A DNA stretch of 64,000 bases from Spongilla lacustris. Taxonomy: Eukaryota; Porifera; Demospongiae; Spongillida; Spongillidae. Positions 11,801 through 22,310 of the stretch are shown in pieces. The notes beneath the pieces are model-generated. The model saw only the letters and a program-made list of their open reading frames with translations. It had not been told where the DNA came from and made no database searches. Both the position numbers and the translations under genes were made by a program. Where the stretch lies: positions 9,716,309 through 9,780,308 of the forward strand of contig OX442417.1 of NCBI GenBank assembly GCA_949361645.1, read 5' to 3'. Position 1 is the first letter of the stretch. Each line of letters begins with the position of its first letter.

Positions 11801-14800
11801 TTTTGCTGCTGATCATACAACCAGATTACATCAAACTTTCACACTCTGTGAAAAATACATATCTCATATCCATGCAACTGAAAACAATCCACTGGTTTGA
11901 TACTTTCGTCACTGGCCTACTCTTTAGTTCAACTCTCTGCAGCATGCATTATGCTACATATACAAACCACAAAAATAAACACAAGGGACAGCGTCCACCA
12001 AAATTCACCTTCTGGTTTTTAAAAATATGTTGAACAAATATCTACATAATGGTATAACCATTTCTTTTCAGAAACTTATTTCTCTATGTTAAATATTTTC
12101 CATGTCATGATTGCAACAACTGCTAACCCAATGGTTTAGAATTCCCACATTTCATATGGATGTTGAAAACGTGTCTCTAATTCAGGGCACATTAATTTTT
12201 GTCATCCATTGTGGTGATACAGTTGATGTGTTTTGATTTGAGCCAATGATATAATCCCTACCTCCACTAAGTGGGATGTGATTTGCAAATCACATGAGCA
12301 TGTAGTTTGTTCAACTGCGTCTCTATAACTTATGAAATACAATTTTACAATCAAAACATATATCAATAGCTAGCTACATGTTCACATGTAGTGGACTTGA
12401 CTGAGTATACTAATTTGACATATTTTCAACACTTTTACATGCATGTGAAAAAATGTGGATTTTTAACCCGTTGTGTTAGCAATTATGCATACACGACATG
12501 AATAATTACATGTAGAACACCAAAATCAGTTTTTCTCATTACAGAGCCCGACCGTTTATACAGAAAAGTATCAGCTGTATTCTACGAAAAATATTCATTT
12601 ACATTTACATAGTGTTATAATTTATCACTCGTTATAATATTAATAATTGAATTGGTGGCTGGTTGTGAAAACCAAATTCCCATGATCACAGATCAAAAGG
12701 AATCTTATTAGTTTGTTAGCTTAAGGTGTGGAACATGTACATTGTCTGCAAAAGGCCACCTTTGTTGTGTACACTGTGGATACATGTACATATGTATCTA
12801 GTGACATGTTGAGTGCCATGGCAAGTCATCAAGTGGGACACATGGTAGCCCTTTCTGCTGCACAAATAAATGCAATGTGTACCTTGCAACATTATGGTTA
12901 AATGGTTACTTTCTCATCTGCACCTAAACTGCTGTACATTTTACAAATGTTCTATTGCTTTGAATAAGTTATCGAATTAATCAATTCATCAAATTACAAA
13001 CCAGTACCTAAGCAATATCACAAGTTTACCTGGAACAGGTATCCTAGCAGCAGATGAGTTACTTGATGTGATTAGTGGTGAGTCTAATAGAAATAGAAAA
13101 TCTGCTGTTAATAATTTTCAAAACCATAATGTTGCAATTCATAAGTTCAGACAAAACTATAAATGCAGCACACAATAGATATCGCCCCGTACATTACTAT
13201 TGGCACTCACATTTGAACTCCGAATGAGGGAGATTACGATACTCCTGATATCCTTATTACACTCCGCCCTCCTTACTAATGAATGATATTACCTCACCTC
13301 TCCCTCTTCACCTTACAAATTTCATGCTTCTCCTCTGATATCTTCCTATATGAATCACATTCCTAATGAAAACTTACATGTATACCAGAAGGGTCTACCG
13401 TTAAAACATCATGCAAGTGACTATGACGCTACATATATTTATGATGAAGCAGTTTAGTAATGGGACTGCATGGTAAGTTACTCAGTACAATAGTAGAGAT
13501 ACAACCATATTGAATGACTTTTCACACAACATTTTAAACAGTTTAAGATCAAAATCACTGGGGCAGATGTATGCTTGAATATTTTAATGGCAAGGTCTAT
13601 GGAGGGGGTTTATGGTTGCCTAGTATATGTAGGTCGGACGTACGAGCAACAGTTAAAGAGTACAAATGGGTACTAGCTAAGAGCCTATGTGAACTACTGC
13701 AATTGTTTACATGTACATTCCAATACATGTATGTCATTTGTTTTCAAATCTGTCATTTTCACTTGGAGGTAACAACAGTCTGTATTTGTTTAAAACTTGT
13801 CCACAGAATGCAGGGTTATTTTACTGTACTGAGGCAGCACAAGCTAGGCTATGCAAAGTATCCTCCATATTTGTCCATGTACTTCATTATTGGGTAAAGA
13901 TCATACACGTGTGTGTATGTGTGTGTGTTGTGTATATGCATATGCATGTGTGTTTTGTGTGCATACATGTACATGTGTGTCTGTGTGTGTGTGTGATTAC
14001 ATGTGATTCAGTTTAACCTGCATCATGGTGTATGTGTTGTTGATGACGAATGTATTGTGTACGTGTTCATAATGTCACAAGGTTGATATACATGTGTGCA
14101 TGCAGTGTGCACAACTCTGCAGGACAGTATAAAGGTTGCATCTCCACGCTAGTGTCATGTCCATGTTATATATACCTTTGTGGTATGTACTCCACATTAG
14201 AGGAAAGTTAAAGAAGAATGTGTTTCAGGGTTTAATTGTAAGTGGGGTTGGCATACTGACAATTATGACAATCAAATCTTTCTTATTCATGTTTGTGTAC
14301 TCATCTGGCTGGTTATGATGAAGATTGGCCCTGATGTGTTGTTGGTCACATTCTACTTGACCATCATAAGAAAATTTTTACATCAGTTTGTTTAGCTAAT
14401 ACTTATAATCATTCAGATGGTTAAAGAACTCTGATATCACATGGCACCAGTTAGTCTAATAGCTTCCTGCCACTATTGAGCCACACCATCTCACTGGGAG
14501 GGTCTGGTATCAGTGCTAAATATGCAGGTTAGGGTAATAGTGCATGTAAGTCTAATCATATCTACAGTGTAAAAGCATGTCAGCAGCTTATACACAGTTT
14601 CCTGCACAACACATAACAGTTGTACACCATGATGATGTTGTGTTAGACGTGCATAATTATTCCTATATTTAGCACTGTATAGAACGTCATTACAATTATG
14701 TTGCTAAATATAGGAATAATTATTGTATCTCCACTGAATCCCTTGTTCCCTTCCTTTTTACACCACCATTGCCTTCAAATCCTATATACCACTAACTTTC

Positions 14801-17800
14801 TCAGAGAGAATATTTTTTATATCTTGTATACTAAATTTTATATCAAGTGGTTCTTTTGCTGATCTTTGTCATTATATCTTTTGTACGACAATGACTGCAC
14901 ATTTCATGAATTGTTATGCACAATAATGTATTATGATAAATGATGTATAATGTTGGAATGGCTCATGTACACTGACATGCTTGCTTAGTGCTCCATCACT
15001 GTGATGTTTTTATTTTGCAGTAGTCTACAGCTATTTTGTTCAGTTTAATGAGCAGGCTCAATATATGAAAGACAATGCACCCAAGACAATTGCACTAATA
15101 CATGTACATGTAAGTGAGAGATGGCATAAGATAACAAACCTTCATTATGACTTTCCACCAGGACAGGCACTGGATTGGTTGGTAGAGATTGAGGTGGAGC
15201 TGTGGAGATAAAGAATGTGCTACAGGTGGACATAAGACATATTCCAGCCTATCTTAGCATGAACACAATGTTCTTGTATTTTAATCAATGCTTAGTATAT
15301 ATACATGTACAGCTATCAAACAAATGTGCTGCAGAGCATGAGCAAAGGTCACATTTCTTTCAAACTCTATTCAAGTGTCGGCGTCACGAATTACAGACGC
15401 TGATGCTGATGCAACATCACATTTTACACTGCCCGGCCTAGCTTAAGTGATCTAGCATCCCCCCAGGGCCTGCCCACCCTGAACTGAACTACCATGATAA
15501 CCCATCAGATAGCAAGAACTTCTATATAATAAGCATCACAAAAGTGCAGAGTATCTAATCATATGGTTCATTACATTGTTTTATAAACAAACGAGAGTTA
15601 CACTGTAGGTCATAAGGGATACCTCCCTATGAGAGGTAGGTCATAAGGGATGCCTCCCTATCAGAGGTAGGTCATAAGGGATGCCTCCCTATGAGAGGTA
15701 GGTCATATGGGATGCCTCCCCTATGAGAGGTAGGTCATAAGGGCTCCCTGTGAGGGGTAGGTCATTAGGGATGCCTCCCTGCAATGGGTAGGTCATAAGG
15801 GATGCCTCACTATGAGAGGTAGATCATAAGGGATGCCTCCCTATGAGAGATAGGTCATACGGGATGCCGAGCCCTATGACGTCATAAGGGATGCCTCCCT
15901 ATCAGAGGTAGGTCATAAGGGATGCCTCCCTATCAGAGATATGTCATAAGGGATGCCTCCCTATCAGAGGTAGGTCATAAGGGATGCCCCTCTATCAGAG
16001 GTAGGTCATAAGGGATGCCTCCCTATGAGAGATAGGTCATACGGGATGCCGAGCCCTATGACGTCATAAGGGATGCCTCCCTATCAGAGGTAGGTCATAA
16101 GGGATGCCTCCCTATCAGAGATATGTCATAAGGGATGCCTCCCTATCAGAGGTAGGTCATAAGGGATGCCCCTCTATCAGAGGTAGGTCATAAGGGATGC
16201 CTCCTTGTAAGGGGTAGGTCATAAAGGATGCCTCCCTACGAGAGGTAGGTCATAAGGGATGCCTCCCTATGAGAGGTGGGTCATAAGGGATACCTCCCTA
16301 TCAGAGGTAGGTCATAAGGGATGTCTTCCTATCAGAGATAGGTCATAAGGGATGCCTCTCTATCAGAGGTAGGTCATAAAGGATGCCTCCCTACGAGAGG
16401 TAGGTCATAATGGATGCCTCCCTATGAGAGGTGGGTCATAAGAGATACCTCCCTATCAGAGGTAGGTCATAAGGGATGCCTTCCAATCAGAGATAGGTCA
16501 TAAGGGATGCCTCCCTATCAGTCGTAATATGGTCATAAGGGATGCTTCCCTATGAGGGGTAGGTCATAAGGGATGCCTCCCTATGAGGGGTAGGTCATAA
16601 GAGATGCCTCCCTATGAGGGTAGGTCATAAAGGATGCCTCCCTATGAGAGGTGGGTCATAAGGGATACCTCCCTATCAGAGGTAGGTCATAAGGGATGCC
16701 TTCCTATCAGAGGTAAGTCATAAGGGATGCCTCCCTATCAGAGATAGGTCATAAGAGGTGCCTCCCTATGAGAGGTAGATCATAAGGGATGCTCCCCTAT
16801 CAGAGGTAGGTCATAAGGGATGCCACCTTATGAGATGTAGATACCTCTCTATGAAAGGTAGGTCATAAGGGATGCCTCCCTATCAGCGGTAGGTCATAAG
16901 GGATGCCTCCCTATGAGAGGTAGGTCATAAGGGATGCCTCCCTATAAGAGGTAGGTCATAAGGGATGCTCCCCTATCAGAGGTAGGTCATAAGGGATGCC
17001 TCCCTATCAGCAGTAGGTCATAAGGGATGCCTTCCTATGAGAGGTGGGTCATAAGGGATGCCTCCCTATTAGAGGTAGGTCATAAGGGATGCCTCCCTAT
17101 CAGAGATATGTCATAAGGGATGCCTCCTTATCAGAGGTAGGTCATAAGGGATGCCTCCCTATGAGAGGTAGGTCATATGGGATGCCTCTCTATGAGAGGT
17201 AGGTCATAAGGGCTCCCTGTGAGGGGTAGGTCATTAGGGATGCCTCCCTGCAATGGGTAGGTCATAAGGGATGCCTCACTATGAGAGGTAGATCATAAGG
17301 GATGCCTCCCTATCAGAGGTAGGTCATAAGGGATGCCTCCCTATGAGAGATAGGTCATACGGGATGCCGAGCCCTATGACGTCATAAGGGATGCCTCCCT
17401 ATCAGCGGTAGGTCATAACGGACGCCTCCCTATCTGAGGTAGGTCATAAGGGATGCCTTCCTATGAGAGGTGGGTCATAAGGGATGCCTCCCTATCAGCA
17501 GTAGGTCATAAGGGATGCCTTCCTATGAGAGGTGGGTCATAAGGGATGCCTCCCTATCAGAGGTAGGTCATAAGGGATGCCTCCCTATCAGAGATATGTC
17601 ATAAGGGATGCCTCCCTATCAGAGGTAGGTCATAAGGGATGCCTCTCTATCAGAGGTAGGTCATAAGGGATGCCTCCTTGTAAGGGGTAGGTCATAAAGG
17701 ATGCCTCCCTACGAGAGGTAGGTCATAAGGGATGCCTCCCTATGAGAGGTGGGTCATAAGGGATACCTCCCTATCAGAGGTAGGTCATAAGGGATGTCTT

Positions 17801-19666
17801 CCTATCAGAGATAGGTCATAAGGGATGCCTCTCTATCAGAGGTAGGTCATAAGGGATGCCTCTCTATGAGAGGTAGGTCATAAAGGATGCCTCCCTACGA
17901 GAGGTAGGTCATAATGGATGCCTCCCTATGAGAGGTGGGTCATAAGAGATACCTCCCTATCAGAGGTAGGTCATAAGGGATGCCTTCCAATCAGAGATAG
18001 GTCATAAGGGATGCCTCCCTATCAGTCGTAATATGGTCATAAGGGATGCTTCCCTATGAGGGGTAGGTCATAAGGGATGCCTCCCTATGAGGGGTAGGTC
18101 ATAAGGGATGCCTCCCTATGAGGGTAGGTCATAAAGGATGCCTCCCTATGAGAGGTGGGTCATAAGGGATACCTCCCTATCAGAGGTAGGTCATAAGGGA
18201 TGCCTTCCTATCAGAGGTATGTCATAAGGGATGCCTCCCTATGAGAGGTAGGTCATAAGGGATGCCTCCCTATGAGAGGTAGGTCATAAGGGATGCCTCC
18301 CTATGAGAGGTAGGTCATAAGGGATGCTCCCCCATCAGAGGTAGGTCATAAGGGATGCCACCTTATGAGATGTAGATACCTCTCTATGAGAGGTAGGTCA
18401 TAAGGGATGCCTCCCTATCAGCGGTAGGTCATAAGGGATGCCTCCCTATGAGAGGTAGGTCATAAGGGATGCCTCCTTATAAGAGGTAGGTCATAAGGGA
18501 TCAGAGGTAGGTCATAAGGGATGCCTCCCTATCAGAGGTAGGTCATAAGGGATGCCTCCCTGTCAAAGGTAGGTCATAAGGGATGCCTCCCTATGAGAGG
18601 TAGGTCATAAAAGATGCCTCCCTATGAGAGGTAGGTTATAAGGGATGCCTCTCTATGAGAGGTAGCTGGTCATAAGGGATGCCTCCCTATTGAGTGCAAA
18701 CATGTACGCTATCAATAGTTCAGATACTATTAGCAGTCAAACTTACGTTGGCATATTGGGCAATAGGTAGTTCTTATTTCTTCTGCCAATACTGATTTGC
18801 CAATTGACTTGAGGGCATCAATGAGCTTCTTCCAGGAGCATGATACATCTGACTCCAACCATAACTGTACTAAATCATATCTGCATTCTGCCACCTGCCC
18901 TCGGTTATTAACATCAATCTCTTTTATCTTTGGAGCACTGATATCCAATTGGACTCCTAGTGACTTCCATTCCACCACATCTTTTAAAGCATTCAGCACG
19001 TTTTTATGTGTGAAAGTTGGATCTACAGAAAATTGAAAAAGACTCACTCTGAAACTAACAGATAAATCTACATGTACTTACATGTATACCATTGGTACAT
19101 GTATGTTTTCACACCAATTACACCAATCATTACAAATCAAATATCTGTAGCACATGTAGAGGTCATCTTACGGTCTTACCTTCACCTAGAGGTCCGGGGT
19201 TCACCTCTACATCTCCGGATAATAATATTAGTAGCTGCCGTAGCCACACCATGGATATTATCAAAGTTAGTACATTTACAACCTTTCCAGCTGCTCCGCT
19301 CATGTGACCAGGACAGTGATATGGTTCATACGTTTGCTGCGAGGGGAGGCAAACACTGATCAAATATATCAGTTGGCTAAATCTACGCACTTGAACACAC
19401 ACCTCATTTAGCCCGTGTGGTGTATCAACTAGTTCAACATTGACGTTCAACCACTTTTCATTGTTCTCAAAGCACAAAGATATTCTGACGATTACGTATT
19501 TGAGTTTCTCGACGTAAGTACTTCTATCGGATACCTTGCAGACATCTTTTCCTCTCCACTTTCGCTTCACGTTGACTGGACTATGCTTCTCGTCACCACA
19601 GCTAACGTTTCTACGGCTAACAAACGTCCCGATCCTTGCTCTGTACGTAGCTAGGTCGACTCCCAT
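5827..19666 (-). CDS. NLR immune receptor gene: 2A leader - Death - NACHT - LRR
   Basis: Exons read on the minus strand join without a frame break: 19666-19180, 19022-18747, 15199-15140, 13083-13030, 11706-11662, 7739-6137, 6086-6003, then possibly 5896-5827. All introns up to the NACHT exon are phase 1; the later ones are phase 2. Every boundary has GT and AG. The product order is leader with 2A motif, Death domain, Pro/Ser linker, NACHT ATPase and an LRR-like start. NLRs of this kind are cytosolic sensors that oligomerise through NACHT and signal through Death; sponges and other invertebrates have large families. Which ligand it senses cannot be told. The LRR part looks very short, so the gene is either truncated or continues in exons I missed. 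Exon predictions come from consensus and phase only. Confidence 0.75.
6003..6086 (-). CDS. NLR exon: 84-nt LRR-like exon
   Basis: The exon is flanked by ATATTTCAG and GTAAGT and is exactly 84 nt (28 codons), phase 2 to phase 2, the usual size of one leucine-rich repeat exon. It encodes IIRDDLHDADKLLALKRF and so on, following CQLATEGLDIITQNL at the end of the NACHT exon. Only this one repeat exon is seen. Confidence 0.6.
6137..7739 (-). CDS. NLR exon: NACHT ATPase domain
   Basis: A 1603-nt exon (phase 1 to phase 2) coding about 534 residues. It opens after TTTTTGTAG and closes at AAT|GTAAGT. Walker A is GRPGCGKTT (about 7450-7476) and Walker B is DICFIFDGLDEY about 75 residues later. Downstream are the helical and winged-helix type regions of STAND ATPases (FITSRP sensor, FPHLTNQEFLAAYHMS). 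The block HLTNQEFLAAYH is typical of NLR NACHT-associated helices. Both catalytic motifs are intact, so ATP binding and oligomerisation are plausible. The frame is also open upstream to 7821, but the acceptor and phase place the exon start at 7739. Confidence 0.9.
8068..9712. repeat. Pair of diverged 90-bp direct repeats
   Basis: 8068-8160 and 9620-9712 share GATAGGTCCTTTTC, then CTACAACAGCT, then AAGCTTGAAAA, then GCTAATGTTA-like words in the same order. They are likely two old copies of one repeat; no ends could be set. Confidence 0.5.
10308..10905. mobile_element. hAT-like MITE remnants, two partial copies
   Basis: GGTGGATCCAGGATTTTGGG at about 10311 matches the CAGTGGCGGATCCAGGA type end. 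A block with GGGGGTGTGCCTC, then CATAACTACC, then CATCACC recurs at about 10800-10905 as GGGGGCGTGTATC, then GATAACTACC, then CATCACC. Both copies are eroded. Confidence 0.4.
11157..11202. mobile_element. 46-bp palindromic micro-insertion with 8-bp direct repeats
   Basis: The sequence between two copies of GTTCTTCC (11149-11156 and 11203-11210) is a nearly perfect palindrome: ATAGATATTGTACAGAATAA against its complement. An 8-bp duplication around a palindrome is what a tiny hAT-type MITE would leave. Confidence 0.55.
11662..11706 (-). CDS. NLR linker exon, 45 nt
   Basis: CTCCACAG|CT...GAAG|GTATGT, phase 1 to phase 1. It encodes PPQSIPTNPVPAQE. It is a near copy of the 60-nt exon at 15140, and flanking intron sequence is also shared, so the two arose by segment duplication. 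Low-complexity linker between the Death and NACHT domains. Confidence 0.65.
11707..13029. other. NLR intron, nothing recognised
   Basis: AT-rich, with scattered TACATG words. No exon or RNA gene was seen. Confidence 0.4.
13030..13083 (-). CDS. NLR linker exon, 54 nt
   Basis: CTATTTCTATTAG|AC...CCAG|GTAAAC, phase 1 to phase 1. It encodes SPLITSSNSSAARIPVP, a Ser/Pro linker. It differs in sequence from the two Pro-rich exons around it. Confidence 0.6.
13084..15139. other. NLR intron, mostly plain sequence
   Basis: GT-rich microsatellite at about 13906-14000 and a truncated MITE at about 14650-14795. Some plus-strand frames of 60-108 codons (13571-14318) lack domains and splice context and are not called. 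Confidence 0.4.
14650..14795. mobile_element. Truncated copy of the MITE seen at 54.95 kb
   Basis: A palindrome ATAATTATTCCTATATTTAG...and its complement is followed by CCCTTGTTCCCTTCCTTTTT, then ACACCACCATTGCCTTCAAA and TCCTATATACCAC. The same order and words form the right arm of 54953-55197. The left outer arm is missing here. Confidence 0.6.
15140..15199 (-). CDS. NLR linker exon, 60 nt
   Basis: TTATCTCCACAG|CT...GAAG|GTTTGT, phase 1 to phase 1. It encodes PPQSLPTNPVPVLVESHNE. The Pro-rich linker follows the Death domain. It is paralogous to the exon at 11662. Confidence 0.65.
15600..18690. repeat. 31-bp minisatellite, about 100 copies, in an NLR intron
   Basis: The unit is AGAGGTAGGTCATAAGGGAT plus GCCTCCCTATG. 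Units vary by substitutions, short deletions and a variant with GACGTCATAAGG. CATAAGGGA and TCCCTATG inside each unit are near-inverted, so each unit can form a small hairpin. Marker variants recur about 1.47-1.53 kb apart: GAGCCCTATGACG at 15869, 16051 and 17369; GTCGTAATATGG at 16521 and 18025; GGGCTCCCTG at 15741 and 17210. The array is therefore largely a tandem duplication of a 1.5-kb block. It lies between the Death exon and the first linker exon. Confidence 0.95.
18747..19022 (-). CDS. NLR exon: Death domain
   Basis: A 276-nt exon, phase 1 to phase 1, bounded by TTTTCTGTAG and GCCAAC|GTAAGT. It encodes PTFTHKNVLNALKDV then EWKSLGVQLDISAPKIKEID, VAECRYDLVQLWLES and SWKKLIDALKSIGKSVLAEE. 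The W..LG..L.I...KI, then EC....L..WL, then W..LI.AL..I....LA pattern is the six-helix Death fold. After the intron join the protein reads ...NPGPLGE-DPTFTHK. It should recruit Death-containing adaptors. Confidence 0.85.
19180..19666 (-). CDS. NLR first coding exon: leader with 2A skipping motif
   Basis: The frame opens at an ATG in strong context (AAGATGG, 19666) and encodes MGVDLATYRARIGTF... It ends with a hydrophobic stretch and LLILLSGDVEVNPGP, then LGE and a consensus donor GAAG|GTAAGA at 19180. The Pro after the skip site is residue 159 from the first Met. A second Met at 19303 (weak context) would give a 38-residue signal-like leader ending in the same motif. A 66-nt stop-free stretch at about 19345-19410 has a GT donor and a CCCCTCGCAG acceptor and could be a retained or optional intron that keeps the frame. 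Either way the NLR body would be released starting with Pro. Transcription start not seen. Confidence 0.7.
19190..19216 (-). other. 2A ribosome-skipping motif GDVEVNPGP
   Basis: Nine codons match the 2A core D(V/I)ExNPG|P exactly. They are preceded by the leucine-rich LLILLS stretch usual for active 2A sequences. In 2A the ribosome fails to join Gly and Pro, giving two proteins from one frame. The motif sits on the Death-NACHT gene and there is no reverse transcriptase downstream, so it belongs to the NLR and not to a LINE. Confidence 0.85.
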
Positions 19667-20759
19667 CTTGTCAACAACCTCCGCCGCCCCCGGAAAATAT
19701 TAGCACTAGTGTAACCGCATGAGTATATTCACGCGTTTTTATTTTTATTTTATTCTGCGTAACAATAATAATCATTTCACCAGTAATTAAGTGAACATAC
19801 ATTTAGGCTCATATGGGATTAAAGTCCAGTAACCGGCATCAGGGATCTTAACATGATATCATTGGCTCTGGCATTAGAACGGACAAAGGATGATGCCAAG
19901 TTTGCAATACAAGCTGCAGCTGGATGGTTTGTTGGACAGGTGTACAATGTGCAGCATAACATATGGTAATGTGGTACACAGGCCTAGGTGTACAATGTGC
20001 AGCATGTGGTTTACGGAGACCACCAAGCCTAGGCTTTGGATTCAGCTGCAGTTTGGTTGCCATGACTTTCCCCGTGTGAGGAGTGGGTGGAGTTCAATAA
20101 CACCAGCACATTCTGCAAGTTCCCCCCCCCCCCCCCCCCCCCCCCTACATGTGTTGAGTGGTTAGGATGCAGTTTGCAGTTTTAGGTACCCCTATTCTAG
20201 ACACACCATCACATCCTAGCACCTCTCAACACATGCACACACAATAGCATCACACAACACATACCACCAAAATTAGCAGCCTGGAAACACTGCACCACCA
20301 AAAGATATACTAAGACTTACATGAACATCTAGCTCTTGTTGTACATACTCATACCCCAAACAATAACCCCCAACGTACCCTGACACCAGGTGTGGGAATA
20401 AAGGAACAACACTTGTCAGCTGAGCCAGGTGTGTGTTCCTCTGCCCCTCCTCCCTCACCATCAAGGGCGGGAAGCTGTGGTGACCAGCTCCCCTGATGGG
20501 ACAAAGGAGAGGGACTTGGCTGAAGCAGACTGAGGTGTGGCCACACACATGATGGAGGTGCTGTCAGCAACAGCCACAGGGCCAGTGGCCACACTCACTG
20601 TGGGCGGAGCTCTAACCTGTTGCCTAGGATTTGGTGCTCTTCTTGATTGTTAGGGAGGTGTGGTTAGCTTGCTATGCAACTGTGCTTGCAAGTGTTTGCT
20701 AGTTTTTAGCACACAATGTGCATGGTGCTAATATGCCATGTGTTGCTTCAATAGGCGAG
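19667..20759. other. NLR upstream region and faint Ig-like remnants on plus
   Basis: The 5' side of the NLR gene; no TATA or clear promoter was recognised. On the plus strand near 19860-19930 a frame with SLALALERTKDDAKFAIQAA looks like the end of an Ig domain that lost its Cys. A 24-base C run lies at 20122-20145. GTGTACAATGTGCAGCAT is directly repeated at 19939 and 19988. Confidence 0.3.
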
Positions 20760-21030
20760 TTTGTATAGCGCGCGAAGCGCGCAGTACGGCGCCTCGTCCA
20801 CGAAGCGGACTCGGGACAAGGCCGTTCAATTTTTTTTATTTCGACAGGCTTCTTCATTGGAGAGTGTGCGTTTAGCACGAGGGGTGTAATTTGACACCGG
20901 ATTCGTTCTCCGGGTGGAAAGTTGGTCCCACCCGCGCGCTTCCTCGACCCTACGGGGCCCCCTCGGGCCCTCCCTACCTTCCCTCAGTCCTAACTTACAC
21001 CTGCTTCGCAGTCTTAGAGTAGCTTCTTAG
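20760..21030. other. GC-rich island, unidentified
   Basis: GCGCGCGAAGCGCGC palindrome, GCGGACTCGGG, CCCACCCGCGCGC and CTACGGGGCCCCCTCGGGCC contrast sharply with the AT-rich surroundings. No tRNA, rRNA or protein frame was recognised. It could be the end of a repeat element. Confidence 0.35.
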
Positions 21031-21139
21031 AGGTAGGTGGCTGCAGTTTCCCAGGATGACCCGGACAGACAATGGAGGCAGATCATGTGGCAATAGGGAG
21101 GAGGAGGGATACGTGTAGTGCAGTGAGCAATGGTCTGGA

Positions 21140-21645
21140 AAGGTAATGTATCAATGGTACATGGAGAGAGGAGGGGCATCAATAATCCATGGAGAGAGGA
21201 GGGGTATCAATGGTCCATGGGGAGAGGAGGGGCATCAATGGTCCTTAGAGGGAGGAGGTGCATCAATGGTCCATGGGGGGAGGAGGGGCATCAATGGTTC
21301 ATGGAGGGAGGAGGGGCATCAATGATCCATGGGGGGAGGAGGGGCATCAATGGTCCATGGGGGGAGGAGGGGCATCAATGGTTTATGGGGGAGGAGGGGC
21401 ATCAATGATCCTTGGGGGAGTAGGGGCATCATTGGTTTATGGTGGGAGGATGGGCATCAATGGTCCATGGGGGGAGGAGGGGATCAATGGTCCATGGGGG
21501 GAGGAGGGGCATCAATGGTCCATGGAGGAAGGGCATCAATGGTCCATGGGGGGAGGAGGGGCATCAATGGTCCATGTGGGGAGGGATAGAGCATCAATGG
21601 TCCTTGGGGCGCGTCAATGGTTCTTGGGGGGAGGAATAACATCCA
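21140..21645. repeat. 28-bp G-rich minisatellite
   Basis: About 18 variable copies of CAATGGTCCATGGGGGGAGG plus AGGGGCAT. The unit holds runs of 4-6 G per copy (possible G-quadruplex). The repetitive frames on both strands (for example INGPWGEEGHQ) are by-products. Confidence 0.9.
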
Positions 21646-22020
21646 TCCAGGAGCACATGCTTGTTGATAAGTTTGGCCATTCACTTGACAAGATGAGGCT
21701 TTAGTTTGAAAGGATGTCGGCCATTATTCCTACTATGTTGTACCTCATAGAATAACCTTGCATCACTACATGAGGGTATGTTTGCAATGCAATATAAAAA
21801 CATTTCTCGAGCCAACATGCTGCCACTTTTGATCACTAGGGTGGAGGGTATGATATAGATGGCATAGATAATCCATTCAAGCCTCCAATTTCAAGGAGCA
21901 CGTGGGTGCTGATGTGTGGAGTATGAAGGTGAGGGTGTGGAGAGGAGGGAGGTGGTCCATCATGTCCGACATGATGTTAGGGTGTAGGAGGTCCTGTGTA
22001 GTTTGGTGTTAGTGGAGGTC

Positions 22021-22310
22021 AGCATGGGCGTATGCAGGGGGGGGGGGGACCACCCCCCTTCCCAAAATGAGGTCACCAGTTTTTACTATTTGTTCATTAC
22101 TCCACTTGGATTTACTTTACGTGGACAGCACCCCCCCCCCCTCCCACCCCTCCAGCTCGTTGAATCGGCCAAAGGCGGACAGCACCCCCCCCCCCCTCCC
22201 CGCTCGTTGAATCGGCCAAATCGCGTAATCCATAATTTTGCGTGACGTAAGGTCACCTTGTATAAAATTTTGACCCCCTCTTTCCCGAAGGCTGTGTACA
22301 CCCACGAGAT
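22021..22310. mobile_element. C/G-run MITE-like insertion
   Basis: It starts at GCATGGGCGTATGCAGGGGG and holds two direct copies of a 45-bp block with GGACAGCACCCCC and GCTCGTTGAATCGGCCAAA. The same GGGGTGCTGTCC block recurs near 47260. Its insertion splits the arm of the inverted repeat described above. Confidence 0.45.

Noticed and set aside
15600..18690. CRISPR-like array
   Set aside because: Units are contiguous 31-mers with no unique spacers, in an intron of a eukaryotic gene: a minisatellite.
18797..19036. Plus-strand frame opposite the Death exon
   Set aside because: Shadow of the minus-strand Death domain, which has splice sites and a recognisable fold.
19163..19307. 2A motif as part of a LINE retrotransposon
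   Set aside because: 2A is common in LINE ORFs, but no RT lies nearby in that orientation and the exon splices in phase to a Death domain.
20760..21030. tRNA or rRNA gene in the GC-rich island
   Set aside because: No cloverleaf with TTCGA-type T loop or rRNA-like conserved block could be found by eye.
21130..21704. Gly/Trp-rich repeat proteins (INGPWGEEGHQ)
   Set aside because: By-product of the 28-bp G-rich minisatellite; several frames are open at once.
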